In this document: positions 12,101 through 24,674 of the stretch, piece after piece
Position numbering within the stretch: position 1 is the stretch's first letter
Layout of the letters: the number at the start of each line of letters is the position of its first letter
Assembly (NCBI RefSeq): GCF_019399895.1
Contig: NC_091865.1
Location: forward strand, 10,049,001 to 10,113,000
DNA from: Cardiocondyla obscurior
Lineage: Eukaryota > Arthropoda > Insecta > Hymenoptera > Formicidae
Direction: 5' to 3'
DNA length: 64,000 bases
The notes under the pieces: model-generated
What the model saw: only the letters and a program-made list of their open reading frames with translations
Databases searched by the model: none
Told to the model about the DNA's origin: nothing
Made by a program: the position numbers and the translations under genes

Positions 12101-15060
12101 CGCAGCCATTAATTTACATGGATCGCGCGAGGTAGTGGTGGTTCGCGGGGGCATAAGAAGACGAAATTTAGTGAGCCACTAGTGGGAACGTACAGACCTC
12201 TAATGGCCATTCCGATGACTATGGTTCTCGACCACAGTGGCAATCCCCTTTCGGCCCCGTTCCCCAAGTTCTCTCGGATAGCACCGTCGGTCCCCGCGGC
12301 CCTTCAGCCCTTCTACGTTTTAACTCGTTCTCCGTTCTACTAGCCACGTATCTCTTCGTCGCTCCTTCTCGCTTCCTATCGGATCTCCCTCCCTCCCTCT
12401 TCTCTATCCTACCCGCGTATGCAACGGCGTTCCAGCAATTACGCATTGCCGTAGTTAAATACAATGGCCAGGACAACGACTCTGTAATTTATCCCCCGGT
12501 TTGGGCCACCGCCCGTGCGTTTGTTTCCAACGACGGAGGTCGTAGTTGCCCTTTCCGCGCGCGTTTCGCGACCGCTCGACCCCAGCCCAGCGTTTAAATT
12601 AATGATAAGTAATAATGCTAGCGGTGCGATGGACGTCGTGCTTAGCCTGGTCGTGAAATATTAGGTGATTATCAGCAGATTAATAAAAAAAAATTATCAC
12701 TAAACTGTCTTTCTATTTATAAAATTATAACATTCCTGTGCGACGGCACGTAAATAATAAGGGAAAAATTTTTATATTTTACACACACATATTTGCAGTA
12801 GTATAAGCGCGCTTAAATCGTACGCATAGCAATTGTCAATTGTGAATCATTACGGGCGGTAATCAACGATCCCGTGAATTATTCCATCATGCCGTATGAA
12901 TCTTTAATGACAGAGACCGTCGTTATTATTCATTCCCGTTTCTTCGACATTGAAATTTATGATAATTAATAATATATGATACGCATAGACGACATGGACG
13001 TGCATATATTTATAGCACGCGTCGATAAAAGACGAACAACGCGAATTTGCAAGTCTTACGAGCTCGCTCAAGACACACGTTACTTATTTTCCGTTCGCCG
13101 CAATTAATTAACGAACAGGTCGTTAAAGGATGTTGTTTAGCAAATGAACGATCGGTGCTTAAGGTATTAAAATCTAAATCGCCTTGATGATAACGAAACG
13201 CGATAACACGACGTCCCGTAAAACGTTACTACAGACTTGTTGATTATTTAACAGAATATTTCAAGTTATATGTATTACTGCAAACATATGTATTTAATAT
13301 CTGAAGAATATTAAGTAGAAATTAAGCAATACACGTATACGATATCATCTCACATTTTTGACGATCAAAATTCTTTGGCGACTGCCTATAGCTTTGCTAA
13401 ACGCGATGCCGGAAAAAAAACGAGCTTGCAAATCCGATCTCTGTGAACGCGTAAACGCGTACGTGTGCACGCGGTATCATCTAACAGGTGCGCACCTCTA
13501 TCGCTTATCTCGCATCGTGACAAGTTCGCGTGCGAAAACGTTCAAATATTGACGTACCTGCTATCATCCTCGGTCGAATTCCGTTAGAAACACTTCAAAG
13601 CCGATGTCTGCCGGTTCCTCGCTCTTTGAAAGAAATTAAACTGATGGAAAGCGAAATATTTTTTAATTAAAGAAAAATCTAAATATAATATAAAAAAAAT
13701 ACTGATAAATAAATTTTACTAGTATTGAATTTTATCCGAATGTCATCTGAAAAGCTGAATATTACGTACAACATTAATTTTATTAATAGTAAAGATAAGA
13801 TTTTATCATTTATTTAGTATCTACTTGCACTACTTTAACGATATCGATGCATTATTTTTTGAACGTAAAAGTTTCATGTACGACAAAACTCGATTGTAAA
13901 TTAATTCGACATATAGCGTGCCAATAAATTTAAACGCGTTAAAGTAGAAGAATAGCAGTAACAGGGATCATATGTCACATTGGCCAGACTTCCACGTGAG
14001 TGGCTCGGCGGCCACGCTCGAGATATCGGACGGCTCGTTAGTTCGGGATCAATTAGTGCGTCGCGAGGCGTCGTCGAAACCGGGAACTTTGAGAGTCTTC
14101 TCGGCGAAACAAAACGCCTTTCCAAAACACGACTTCGTCACGTGCGCCCGCGCGCGTCCGCGTAAAGAGCGTGGAAAACGCCGGTATGGTAACGATGCTA
14201 ATTAACGCGAGGATAATTTTAGTTGAGTGCTTATACCGCAGTAGCATGGCGGCATTTCTAAGCGCCACTCAGCAGTGTAATTGCTGAACGTTTAATTGAC
14301 GATTGAACCATTATATCGTTATTTCTGTTACTTTTGCGTAAACGCGGTGATAGAACATTAATTTTTTTCTTTCTCTTTCTTTTTTGTAGTTTTATAATTT
14401 ACTGTTACTTGAAGTAATTCTAATTACGTTACTGATTTAATTAATAGTTTAGTATTAATTTAATTAAGTTTAAAGGGAAGGAGAGGGAAAGGTGGGAAAG
14501 AAAGTATATGTTAAAGATAAAAGATGAAGTTTTTTTTCTCTTTTTTTTTTACTTTACTTTAATCGGCGATAAAGTGTAAGCGGATTACATGAAACATAAT
14601 CACTTATTGCAGAAAATGTTAGGATATATACGTACGTTTTATCTAAGATGCATAACATATGTATCTAGATTTGTATATGTTTAAGAAGGAGGAATATACA
14701 ATATGAGATCGTTTCACGCCGTGGTATAATAAATCGCCATTTAATTTCTACTTTATATTTTACATATAAACAAGAGCGACAATTATTAATATATTTACAT
14801 TATGTACAAATAAATAACTTACACTTAATTCGTAATTCATATTGCGAGCTAATTCTAATTATAGGTGTATTATTAAACGTATCTCAGACTTAATATACTC
14901 GCAAAATACAGGATAAATTTCAGATCTTTCATTAAAGAAACCTCTTAATTTGTGTTTAAAAACGTTAAAGTGTTATAAACATTTTTTTTATTGCGAAATA
15001 TAAATATATGAAGCATGAATTTATTAAAACAATTTTTTTTTTTTTTTTTTCTCGAAAATG
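9168..15060. other. non-coding 3' flank of engrailed, near side
   Basis: No supportable exons. CG-rich blocks (9170-11600, 11990-12600, 13990-14260) alternate with AT-rich blocks (11700-11980, 12660-12800, 13620-13900, 14300-15060). A pyrimidine-rich stretch lies at about 9950-10030. The AT-rich block next to 15060 may be the distal part of the engrailed 3' UTR, since no single polyadenylation site can be chosen. Confidence 0.55.
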
Positions 15061-15068
15061 CATATAAT

Positions 15069-15078
15069 TTTATTTATT
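15069..15078 (-). other. candidate distal polyadenylation signals of engrailed
   Basis: Two overlapping AATAAA hexamers on the minus strand lie about 390 nt downstream of the engrailed stop codon, in AT-rich DNA. They are seen directly, but which signal is used is unknown. Confidence 0.3.
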
Positions 15079-15189
15079 TAAAATTATATGAAATCCGTGA
15101 ATATTCATTTAGTTTAAACACAAAATAAGCAATTAAATAATTATCTATGATACGTTATACATATCTCTTGGCTGATTTTTAGGAAACAA

Positions 15190-15195
15190 TTTATT
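15190..15195 (-). other. candidate proximal polyadenylation signal of engrailed
   Basis: An AATAAA hexamer on the minus strand, about 275 nt after the stop codon, and the first canonical one after the coding region. AATAAA is frequent by chance in such AT-rich DNA, so this is only a candidate. Confidence 0.35.
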
Positions 15196-15468
15196 TATCG
15201 ACATCAATTGAATATATTGATTGCACTATTATAGAACTTTGACGTATATTTTACTTCTTTTTACGATAGTTACATTCATCTTCAGTCTTTACTCAATTAT
15301 AATTACTTAATTAGAATAATTATTGTGTAGTCAGAATTTTTTTCACGAATAGTTTCTCTTTGTCAACGGCGTTCCGCTGATGACAGCTTTTGAGAGTGTC
15401 AGTGGTCGCGTGTCATTCCAGTCTTTAGCTTTTCGTTTTTGTCACTGCCATTTGAATTTATGCGAGTT

Positions 15469-15815
15469 TCAATTACTTCTTCCGGCTACAATCTCTTCAC
15501 CATCTTCGTCCACCGGCACCGTGGAATGATTGTAAAGACCTTGCGCCATTAGTTGAAGGGCCAACGGATTTTTTTGCCCGCTCGCCTTCTTGATTTTCGC
15601 TCGCTTGTTCTGAAACCAAATCTTGATCTGCGCCTCATTCAAATTCAAGTCCCGTGAGAGTTGCTGTCTTCTTCGTTCCGTCAAATATCGATTCTCTGCG
15701 AATTCTCGCTTCAGCCTGGCCAGTTGTTCAGCGCTGAAAGCCGTTCTGGGTCTCTTCTCTTCCGGCGTGCTGGTCTTCCCGTTCTGTGAACGTTTGACTC
15801 GTCTGGTACGCGGTC
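15469..15815 (-). CDS. en: engrailed exon 2: homeobox and C-terminal domain
   Basis: The acceptor TTCCAG precedes 15815 and the TGA stop is at 15469-15471. It encodes a basic linker (PRTRRVKRSQNGK), the complete 60-residue homeodomain and the engrailed-class C-terminal extension. Key DNA-contact residues are intact, including Gln50 and Asn51. Compared with the fly-type sequence as remembered, helix 2 and the turn read RRRQQLSRDLNLNEAQ rather than ...SSELGLNEAQ, so the usual Gly at homeodomain position 39 is Asn. The tail after the conserved block is short and acidic (VDEDGEEIVAGRSN). Confidence 0.96.
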
Positions 15816-18800
15816 CTGGAACGACAAAAGAAAGCCCGTATTAATCCTGGCGCGCCGACCTTTGTGAGCAAAACTCGCGGCATTATCGTGGGGAAAGTGG
15901 GCGTTCTCATCAATTTGTCCACACACCGCCGTGATTCAGCGTTTTCGCGACGACGTAGAAAGGACACTCAGGGGGATAACTATATCTGAGCAACCGCTTT
16001 GGAATGTAACGAAAGCGGAAATAGCTGATTCCGACCGCGGCCCGCGACGTATCTGAATTTACAGCTGGCGTTCGTACGCGAATTGCGAATTTTACGCGAC
16101 TGCTAATGTCCAACCGTTTATATTCCCGCGCGACCGAACGTGATACGGTTACGTTATTAAAAAGTCAAGGATCGAGTCACGTGTGCGTTCTTTCTCACGT
16201 TAACGATCGGAATTTTGCGTGGCATGCTTTTAAGCGCGATAACGAGCGCTCCGATCACCCTGCGCTGCGTCTCCTCGAAGGTAAACGCTCGTCCACGAGA
16301 ATCCTGAACATTAGCATTACACGATTTTGATTTTTATTTAACTACATAGATAACGCGGAGCGATGTAGACTTGGGACGCATCCGCGTGTTTCTACGCCGC
16401 TTACTTATCGCCAATGTTGTTATCTTCGGGGAAACCGTTAACCGATCGTTTCACCTGTTTGTACTTAAAAATATATCTTGACGATGAGATGTAATCATTA
16501 TCGATAGTACATAAAACACATATAATTACTACATTATTATTACTCTTGAGAAAGAAGTCATGTATTCCGACACTTAGTAATTTAAAAAAGATTATCTGAT
16601 CGTTTCGCATACCGGCCGTTACTGCCGGCATTATTATCGGCTTTAAAAATACCGAACGTTTTATCGTCATCGCCAAGAAAATCGCAGCTATAACAATTTT
16701 TTGTGACAATCATCGCTTCAGTTCCTATCATAAATAATGAATGATATCCTATTATTCGACAAGTATATACATGATTATTTCTAATCTATCGGCTCGCAGT
16801 CCTTTATCTCTTTCATCTCTTTGTTATACAATACCGTTGCGCAGACGTGTTTTCCAAAAATTTCTCTTTCATCAAACGACTTCCCACTGTTTTCGGCGCG
16901 ACAGAAACTCAGCGGGAGATGCGGAAAGAGTCTTTGAGATTAAACGAGCCGAGTCGTGTAAAACGAAATGTATTTGTAATCTATACAAAGTAAATTATTA
17001 CGTATACTTCGAATGTGACTGCCGATAGATCGCAAGAATACGGAGCAAGTAACTTTGTATTTAAACGTGCGCGTTACAAGACGAGCGACTTTATTATTCT
17101 GTCGAATGCCGCAACGTGATAATTACTTATCGGAAAATGCTGTTTGACGCCTCGTGATTTTATACATTCCACGTTTTCTCAAACGTAAAAGAAATTTCTT
17201 ATTTATTAAATAATTTATTACACGATGTTGGCATATAAATTATTAATTCTCGACGTATCATTAAATGATACAAAACGTTACACGAAATCGCACTCAGTTA
17301 ACGCTCGACGATGAATAGGCTCGTAGACGATAAATGGCCGATACTCGACAATTAGTACGGAGATTATCGGGTTGAGACTCACAGACCACCTCGAGTAGAA
17401 GAAAGGTCGACGGGCATTCACCCGGTAGAGAAAGAAAGATAAACTTAGAGAAAGAGAAAAAAAAGATAAAGAAAGAAAAAATGGCTATGTCGTATGTAGG
17501 GCAGTGATTGCAGAGGGTAAGTCGCAGAATGTAGGTTCTACGCAATTAAGTTCTGCGAACAAGCGCAGGTGGTATCGGGCCGTATGCCAGCTTCGTCTAT
17601 ACTTCCAATTAAATGTAACGATCCTTTCGTAGTTTCGCGATCTCCTGCGCGAAATGTAATCACTTATTGCGGTAACATCGAACGGCGGGACAGACATTAG
17701 GTTTGTACGTTGGTCGTCATATAAGTCACTCGTGGAGCGAACTGTTATCTAACGCGCGAATACGTAATTAAATATTTTCGAAGCAGGCACCATAATTTGT
17801 CGACGAGGCGTCGCAGGTAATCACGACTCGCGTCCGCGCGAGTTGGACGCCGCCAGCGCGGAGTTCGCGCGAGCGATTAATCATTTTAATAAGTTCATCG
17901 ATGCGCTATCGCAACAACTACGATAGCGATCCGTGCATCGCGTTCGACCGTCTCGTCTCGTGTATTCGTGCCATTAGGCATTCCGAGTTCTTCATGCGCC
18001 GCATTCGTGAGCTTCGATTCTATTTTATCTCTTTTCTTTCTCTCTCTCTCTCTCATACTTTTTTTTTTTTTTTTTTTTTTATTTGAAACGAATAGAGTCG
18101 CTAAAGCGAGGAAGTATAATTCATGCGAAAGGACCACGATTAAATATGTAAAAAGCAGCGATTACATTTAAGCTCTCGCTAATCGCACAGAAACCGCGGA
18201 ATGACTTTTTTCCCGATCCGTGACTTACAGGTAGAAAGCTCACGATAAGCTCGAAAGCCACGTGTTTTGCTCACTAGGGGATTTTTACTTATCTTCATGC
18301 CGCATAATTTTTCAAACGCTTTAGTAAGGATTTTAATTAGCGGTCGATCGTGATTTTGTAACTGGAGCGCATTGTTGATCGCATAAGTGAACAAAACATC
18401 TTGATAGACATTTCCGACATTGCAACCACGCAAGTTCTTCTAGCGTGTGCAAAGCTAAACGCAAGTCACGTACCACGCGCACGGAAAATCTGATGGATTT
18501 CCAACTTGTTTGCTTTTTAACGTGGATCGTTAGACATACCTATTCAATAATCGAGAGCGAAGTATCGCGAAATAGCAAGATAACAATTAAAAAAAAAAAA
18601 TACAATTTTTGAACGATATAATTTTTATAATATTATTAAAATTAATTGAACGTACTGAATTTTGTGACCATTCCATACGAATTTTTTAATACAATAAAAT
18701 ATCTCAGAATAATAAAAAAAAAATTAATTAAAGCTATCTAATTAATAAAAAAAAAAAAGAAAATAATTTACCGGAAGATGGCCTGTCCGAGTATCTGGTA

Positions 18801-19414
18801 CAGTAGACCCATGCAGGCCACAGTTGGCTTTGACCGTTAGTCGAATTTTGCTGACTTGTTGAAGTGCTACCGGTATTGCCGGCGGACGTGTTGTCGCCGG
18901 TGAGAGAATCGGCGGAGAGAATCGTGGATGACGTAGAGCACAAGGAGGACGGGCCGGTGAGCGTGCTACTTGTAACCGAGCTTCTGCTGGACGCGAGACT
19001 CTCGAGACTGCCACTTCTACTTAGACCGTTCTGCCTGTGCAAGGGTGACGCGAGCCCATTGTGAGACGGGAAGTTGTCCTTTTCTTTGTGAACCGACTGC
19101 GGCGACAGTCGGGTAGACGATAGGCTAAGGTCCCTGGGGAGCGGAAGCGGGCTGTGCCGCGGTAATTGTAACGATATGGTAGAGACGGGTTGTTTCGTGA
19201 GAATTGCTTCACGGCCAAAATCTGGCCTGAGAATATTGACGACACTGAATCGCAACGGTGCTTCCTCTTCATGATCCGGCTGGCGATCTTGATGCGCTAC
19301 CACATGGCTCTCCGGCGACAACACGTGGTGACGGTGATGATGAAGATGATGGCCGGCGACTCCGAGTCGCCGCAAAGCGTACGCGGAATCCATAGTCACA
19401 AGTGCTACGCTCAT
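15469..19414 (-). CDS. en: engrailed homeodomain transcription factor (two exons)
   Basis: A nuclear homeodomain repressor that controls segment polarity, posterior compartment identity and neuronal fate in insects (known of the family). Coding parts are 19414-18772 and 15815-15469, joined to 990 nt or 329 aa; the split glycine codon G|GA keeps the frame. Visible features are EH1 LRFSVVNILRPDFGREAI (about residues 54-71, Groucho-recruiting), a Ser/Thr-rich linker (about 133-198), EH2 WPAWVYCTRYSDRPSSG (199-215, the Extradenticle-contacting Trp motif), the homeodomain (234-293, with W281 F282 Q283 N284, i.e. W48, F49, Q50, N51), and the C-terminal extension ending in LMAQGLYNHSTVP (303-315). 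The ATG at 19414 is the first possible start, because an in-frame TAA lies at 19445-19447. Exon 2 starts with GA, so a 6-nt microexon could not give the Arg-Ser dipeptide typical of invected. This favours engrailed over its paralogue invected, which is not in the window. Confidence 0.96.
15816..18771 (-). other. en: engrailed intron 1
   Basis: A 2,956-bp intron with donor G|GTAAAT at 18771 and acceptor TTCCAG|G at 15816, at the conserved engrailed-family position between the EH2 motif and the homeodomain. It holds a (TC)8 run followed by T22 on the + strand (18039-18080). Otherwise it is mixed-composition DNA without a supportable exon. A regulatory role is possible, since en introns carry enhancers in other insects, but is not shown here. 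Confidence 0.9.
18039..18080 (+). repeat. (TC)8 microsatellite followed by T22
   Basis: (TC)8 at 18039-18054, then a 22-base T run at 18059-18080, inside the engrailed intron. On the en sense strand it reads A22 then (GA)8. It is likely length-polymorphic. Confidence 0.85.
18772..19414 (-). CDS. en: engrailed exon 1: EH1, linker and EH2
   Basis: 643 coding nt from ATG at 19414 (context ATCTAAAATGAGC, with A at -3) to the donor TCTTCCG|GTAAAT. It encodes a His-rich N-terminus (HHLHHHRHH, about residues 22-30), EH1 at 54-71, a proline/leucine stretch, a Ser/Thr-rich linker and EH2 at 199-215. The second Met at residue 8 is an alternative start giving 322 aa. The short N-terminus lacks the long polyAla/polyGln runs of fly Engrailed. 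Confidence 0.95.
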
Positions 19415-20200
19415 TTTAGATACAATTAACGTAGCTTTATTCGATTAAATAGAACGAAAAATTAACAGTCTTAACTATGTCGTGGTAATCGTCATATTGA
19501 GAAGAGAGCACACGTTGTTTTTTTTTCCACTGTTCACTGCTGTCAGTAGGTTACTCAGTCGCATTGATTCAAAATCGGCCGTTGTCACGTAGTAATTGCA
19601 GATCTCTGAGTCTCTCGTATACACTATTCATGTGTCACTTAACACGCCGAGCATGCTGTCCATGCGCTAGGTTCCTCGAAAACAACCATAAATCCTTTCG
19701 TGATTGCACGTTCTTGTAATTCACTATTTAATCCTTTATAATAGTTTTGAACGCGTCGTATTTCAAAAAGGATCACGTGAGAGCTCTTAGAAATATTCAT
19801 GCGTCCAGTGTGATTTGGCACCCAGCTCGTGTTAATTATCAGCTCGTCTTTGGAGCCGGTCCAAGCCAAGGGCTCCTACTATCGGCTTTTCCCGAGGTTT
19901 CCGAGTACTCCAGCGAGTGCTGTGACGGGTCTGACTGGCTGTCCATCCGTCGCTCAGTGATGTCTAAACTAGGGGACCCGAGGTCCCTACTTACCGCCTG
20001 TCCCTCCTCACCCCTGTCCCTTCACTCCTCCTACGCCGCAGTCCGGAGTGCAGTGCACTAGACACCCTCGATTGTATCTCTATTAACTCTTCGGTCAAAA
20101 GCTCCGCCTACCAGCATAAGGTGTAGCGTACTCCCTTCCGCCAATCGTCGTCCCCACTACAGTGGTACGGGTAGTAGGGGACTGTACTCACGAATTTCCT
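19415..20200 (-). promoter_or_regulatory. en: engrailed 5' UTR and probable promoter region
   Basis: This immediate upstream DNA must contain the 5' UTR and probably the core promoter. An in-frame TAA at 19445-19447 ends any N-terminal extension. A TATA-like TATAAAGG reads on the minus strand at 19740-19733. A very good splice-donor match (GGCG|GTAAGT, minus strand, at 19994) would allow a non-coding 5' exon, but no clearly matching acceptor was found. Inverted CCAAT and pyrimidine-rich DNA lie around 20000-20160. The transcription start cannot be fixed from sequence. Confidence 0.4.
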
Positions 20201-20304
20201 GCGGATCAATGTTACAAAACACCTTCCTTCCAACTTCTCGACAAGATTCGTCTCTCTTTAATTCTATATTTTTCTCATAATCAGTCAATTAAAAAACAAG
20301 GTAG

Positions 20305-20318
20305 TCAATTTAAATTGA
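20305..20318. other. 14-bp perfect palindrome
   Basis: TCAATTTAAATTGA reads the same on both strands, about 0.9 kb upstream of the en start codon. It contains AATT cores typical of homeodomain sites. A functional role is inference only. Confidence 0.45.
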
Positions 20319-23300
20319 TTTACTGACGGCATCATACACAAAGATCTTATTTGCTATACATATTGTATAATTTTGATTTAAACACACAAGTTTTTAAATA
20401 GCTGATCCCATGAAACATTATGTATGTACGGCTTAATTTTAATATCACAAAAATGTCTGTATTAAAGTAAAAAAAAAGAACTTTTGTTTTTAATATAATA
20501 ATAAACTTAAAGAAAAAAAAAAAAAAAAAATCAACAGGGGACATTATTGTGAAATATTCTGTACAAAATTTTGTTTGCAGAGATTTACAGTTCATTTAGC
20601 ATTGTGCATTTGGAATAAACGAAGATCGCGCCACTGTGAATAATAACGAGTATACTCGCTTCTCTCCGCCCCATTTGAGTTTTCCCCACCAGAATTCTAA
20701 CTTATAGGTGTCGCCTGCGATTTTGTCCCTCCTCTACCATGGCTACGCCCAGTCCACCATCCCTTCCAGTATCTTCTTCTACCCACTTTTACCCACTACT
20801 CCATACTTTTGTTCCTCCCCACTGCGGTAGTGTTGTCGACCCGATCAGGTTGAAGTCCACTAATTCGTTTCTTCAAGCCAAGGCATACTGCCCTTTCTTT
20901 CTCTCTCAATTCATTCCTTCTCATCTAAGGGAGACGTGAATTTCATCGTTGCATGTCGAAATCGCTTCATACAAAAATTTGCACAAACACCATCAGCGGC
21001 ATGACCCGTTATTATTCTTCTTTTTTTTTTTTTTTTTTTCTGCTCCCGACGACTTTGCGATGGTTAACGAACAAATATATTACTCACCTTATGACAGATG
21101 CTGTTCTTTCCTTTGTTTCTTTGAAATGTTCTTCATCTCTTCTACTTTATTACACCTATGTCGTACAATTTTTTTCGTCACTTCGATGTAGCACAGGGTA
21201 ACTTATTTCCAGATCGCTTAATCATACTTACTCGGAGAAACAATTGAGCGAAAAAGAATAGCGTAGTTTTTGTTTGGCACTTTACGTGACTTTACAATGC
21301 AGCTACCGTAAAATGTATCCTCCGCAATCAGTTCTGCTTCGTGAACCACCTCAGCATGCATCACATTTGAATATTCAAATAGTCAGAAATCACTTTTGGA
21401 ATACTTTATCAAAGTTTGTCTGAAATTTTTCAAGTATCTACTAAATATGTTAGCGTAGAAATTTAAAATCTTTAGCACGACAAAACAAGCAGTATTACGT
21501 ATCTAATATATTTTTTTTAATTATGGTAATTCTACCCTTTCCGTCGACGACTTTTAATTTATTTGGACCGTTTTTCGCTCGATGCGCGATTATCACGGGG
21601 GATCACGATAACGAGCAACTATTTTCGTCTGTTAATCAACGGAACAAAATTACCGGCATTACCTCTTTAACATTTAATCGCACATACATAGAATGCTTCG
21701 CCTGTTCGAAGTGTTTTTTGATCCTGACATGGAAACGGCGAAGCCACGTATTAAAAACACGCGAGATCCATAAGGATTCATTAAAATAGTTGCAATTAAA
21801 GCCTGTAATAAAATCCACCTCGTAATGTAAAGGTTACACGCGATAAGTCAGATGTTTCCCGCGTAATTGGCGGAGACACCTGACTTACCACTCACGTCTA
21901 AAAGAGCATTGATCGATGATACAAGAATAAGACCTGCGCGAGCATAAGAGAACAATTTGCAAATTTAATATACTCTGTGCATAAAGCTCAAAGAAAAAGA
22001 CTAATAAATAATATATTTAGAAGAATGTAACCGTCAGAAAAGGATGGATAAAATACAGAAACCTTTTATTTTCTCTTTTTTTTTTTTACTTTTACTTTTA
22101 AATATAAAATGCCACTTTTATTAAATATATTTTTTATTTGATATCTGAACGGCTTGTGCACACTTCGGCATCTCAAATAAAAGTTGAAAAATATTTTTTT
22201 CTCGCACTAAATACTATATCAGATGCATGTATTTTATGACTTCATCTATTTAACGATCGCCGTCCATTTAACAAATTATGCATCATTTAGGAAATTTACG
22301 ACACCTGCGAAGTAATGAACTTTGACTAACTGTTTTGCCAAGTGTGCCGAGTTAATAAGCTCATTAACACTATTTGATAGAATAATACGCAGCAAGGAGT
22401 AAGTGTGTAATTAACGTGATGCGTTGAAGTAAGCTTTCAAATGGAAATTATAAGTGTATTCGCACTCGGCAAATCAACATTTTTATCAGCGATCAATTTT
22501 TTTCATCGCTCGCCAGTGCTTCGCCTTATAAAGAACATCATAAATTACGAAAACGTCATTTTTTTTACGGCAATTATTGTTCATATATCGATGGCCTTCG
22601 ACTAATACATTACAATTTATCAGCCTTTGGCTCCATTGGTGTTAACGATGTTATTTATATATTTTTCCATTAATCGTTCATCTCACTTAATTACTTTCGC
22701 TCCTGATCGTCCGACAGTTTTGCCATAATTAAACCGCTCGCTTAGTCAACGCAATAGATCACGCGATACCGTTTTAAAGAAACGTAAAGCATCATTTGTC
22801 GTCAGGGAAAATACAATTGCGTTCAACATTTTCAATTATACGAATAGCAGAATTACGTTTGTTGCAACAATAGAATATAATATGTAAGAGTTACGTGCGT
22901 TCATTTTTAAGATACTTTTCCGCGCATTTTAATTATTTACACGTTTATTACTTCATTTTTCTTTACATTACTTTCGCGCAGCCGTCAAACTCAAATAATA
23001 CGTTCGTCCCCATCACATCAGACTCATTACATTACGGTACGCTTAAAGCTGAGAGAAAATTATAAATTTCTTTTTGAGCAATGAACGGGATAAGAGGGAA
23101 GGTACCGCAATTCTCTGTGATTATCGTCCGCGCCGCTACAACTGACGTGGCTACCCCGAGGTGTATCTTTTATACCAACTTGAGAACCGACGTCCCCGGT
23201 CGTCACAATGTAGACTATAATGTCGGCGAATTGTGCGCCCGTCCGTTTTACGTCTCTCGTCCTTTCGCGTAAAGACCCAAAATTCCAAGAAGGAGAATAT

Positions 23301-24650
23301 ACGATTCCCTGTGACGGACGCGCGACCGACTTCGGACTTCGTCCGATACCTTTCTGCTGTGTGAACGCGCGCTCAGCTCGTATCTTCGTCGATGACTGTC
23401 GTTGTTAGGCTCCTGTCGACTCGGTCTCTTCGATCCAACAGAAGGCGATTTCCTTCCTTTGTTTCCCCTCATTGCCAAGTCCACGAAGGAGCGCGTAAGG
23501 CCGACGGTTTTATTAATGGCCACACCTATAGGGACACCAGCTGCCACACGAGCCGCAGGCCGATCATTAGACATAAGATCGTCTTCCATAGAGACAATAA
23601 TAGAGATAGCAACTATAAACAACTGCAGCGTGTCCATCTATCAATAGCGTCTAGTAAAGTAACGTTCTAAGAATTTCCGTATGAAATTATCGGACTAAAA
23701 TGAGAGTCAGTTGTATGTATTAGCTACTAAACGTTATTATTAAATTTTCTTTTATTTTGACTTTACAGTGGTAAAATGAAGAAAATTCTAAGTAGTTATT
23801 ATCTCGAGAAATAATGATAGAAACTCTTTAACTTTTAACTTAATTAATATAATACGTTCAAAAATTATATTTCAAGAAAAATACAACAAATAATAATATT
23901 GTAATAATTTTTTAAAATTTCTTGTAAATTTTGTTAAAATTCGTCACAAATTTTATATTTTGAATAGAGATTGAGAATGGAAATCTTTAATCATCATTAT
24001 ACCACATGTCATTCAATCATAAATGACAATTTGCAAGACCGTTGGCCGCGTCATCAACTATTCAAATGCAAATTATTACAAACGCTTCTATTCGGGCTGC
24101 CAGCCCATTGCTTGTTATACACATTGAGATAGAAGCAAATCACCAAAATACAAACCTTAATCTCCTCGTTAGAACGCGCGCGATGCCGCGAGCGAGTCTG
24201 CGAAGTATCTCGAGAGAAAACGCCTATGGCGAGACCAATCGCCGCTCTGGGACGTCAGGGATTGATTGGGTTTTTCGTCTCGCGCGTCCTCCCTCTCTAA
24301 AAGCGAGCAACGAGACGCGCAGGCCTAGCGCGCGGCGATCATTATTCCCCGAGCGCGATTTGTAAACGGGTTCTATTTATGGCACTGCAAACTCTATAAT
24401 CAGCCGCCGCAGGGGCGACGACTTATTTAGAATAATTAATGCGGGTACGACCTCGTGAACCGGTTCGCGGCCAATAGGTGCAACGAATTCCCCGCCACTC
24501 GTCTGTTAGAGGGGAAATTCTGGGCGGGATCAGACGCGTGCACCCGCCCATTCAAGAGCTCGCATGCAACTTTGCGTGCAGCCGCAGCCAAAAGACTCTA
24601 GTCTCTACAGCTTCCCTCTACTCTTTCTCTCGCGACTTCGTCTGCCGTGC

Positions 24651-24674
24651 TTTTTTTTTTTTTTTTTTTTTTTT
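24651..24674 (+). repeat. T24 homopolymer
   Basis: 24 consecutive T on the + strand (poly-A on minus) inside CG-rich DNA. A retroposed poly(A) tail was considered, but no target-site duplication or retroposed body was recognised next to it. Confidence 0.85.

Noticed and set aside
23248..23647. 129-codon minus-strand frame
   Set aside because: Overlaps equally open + strand frames, has no splice partners, and the translation shows no recognised family.
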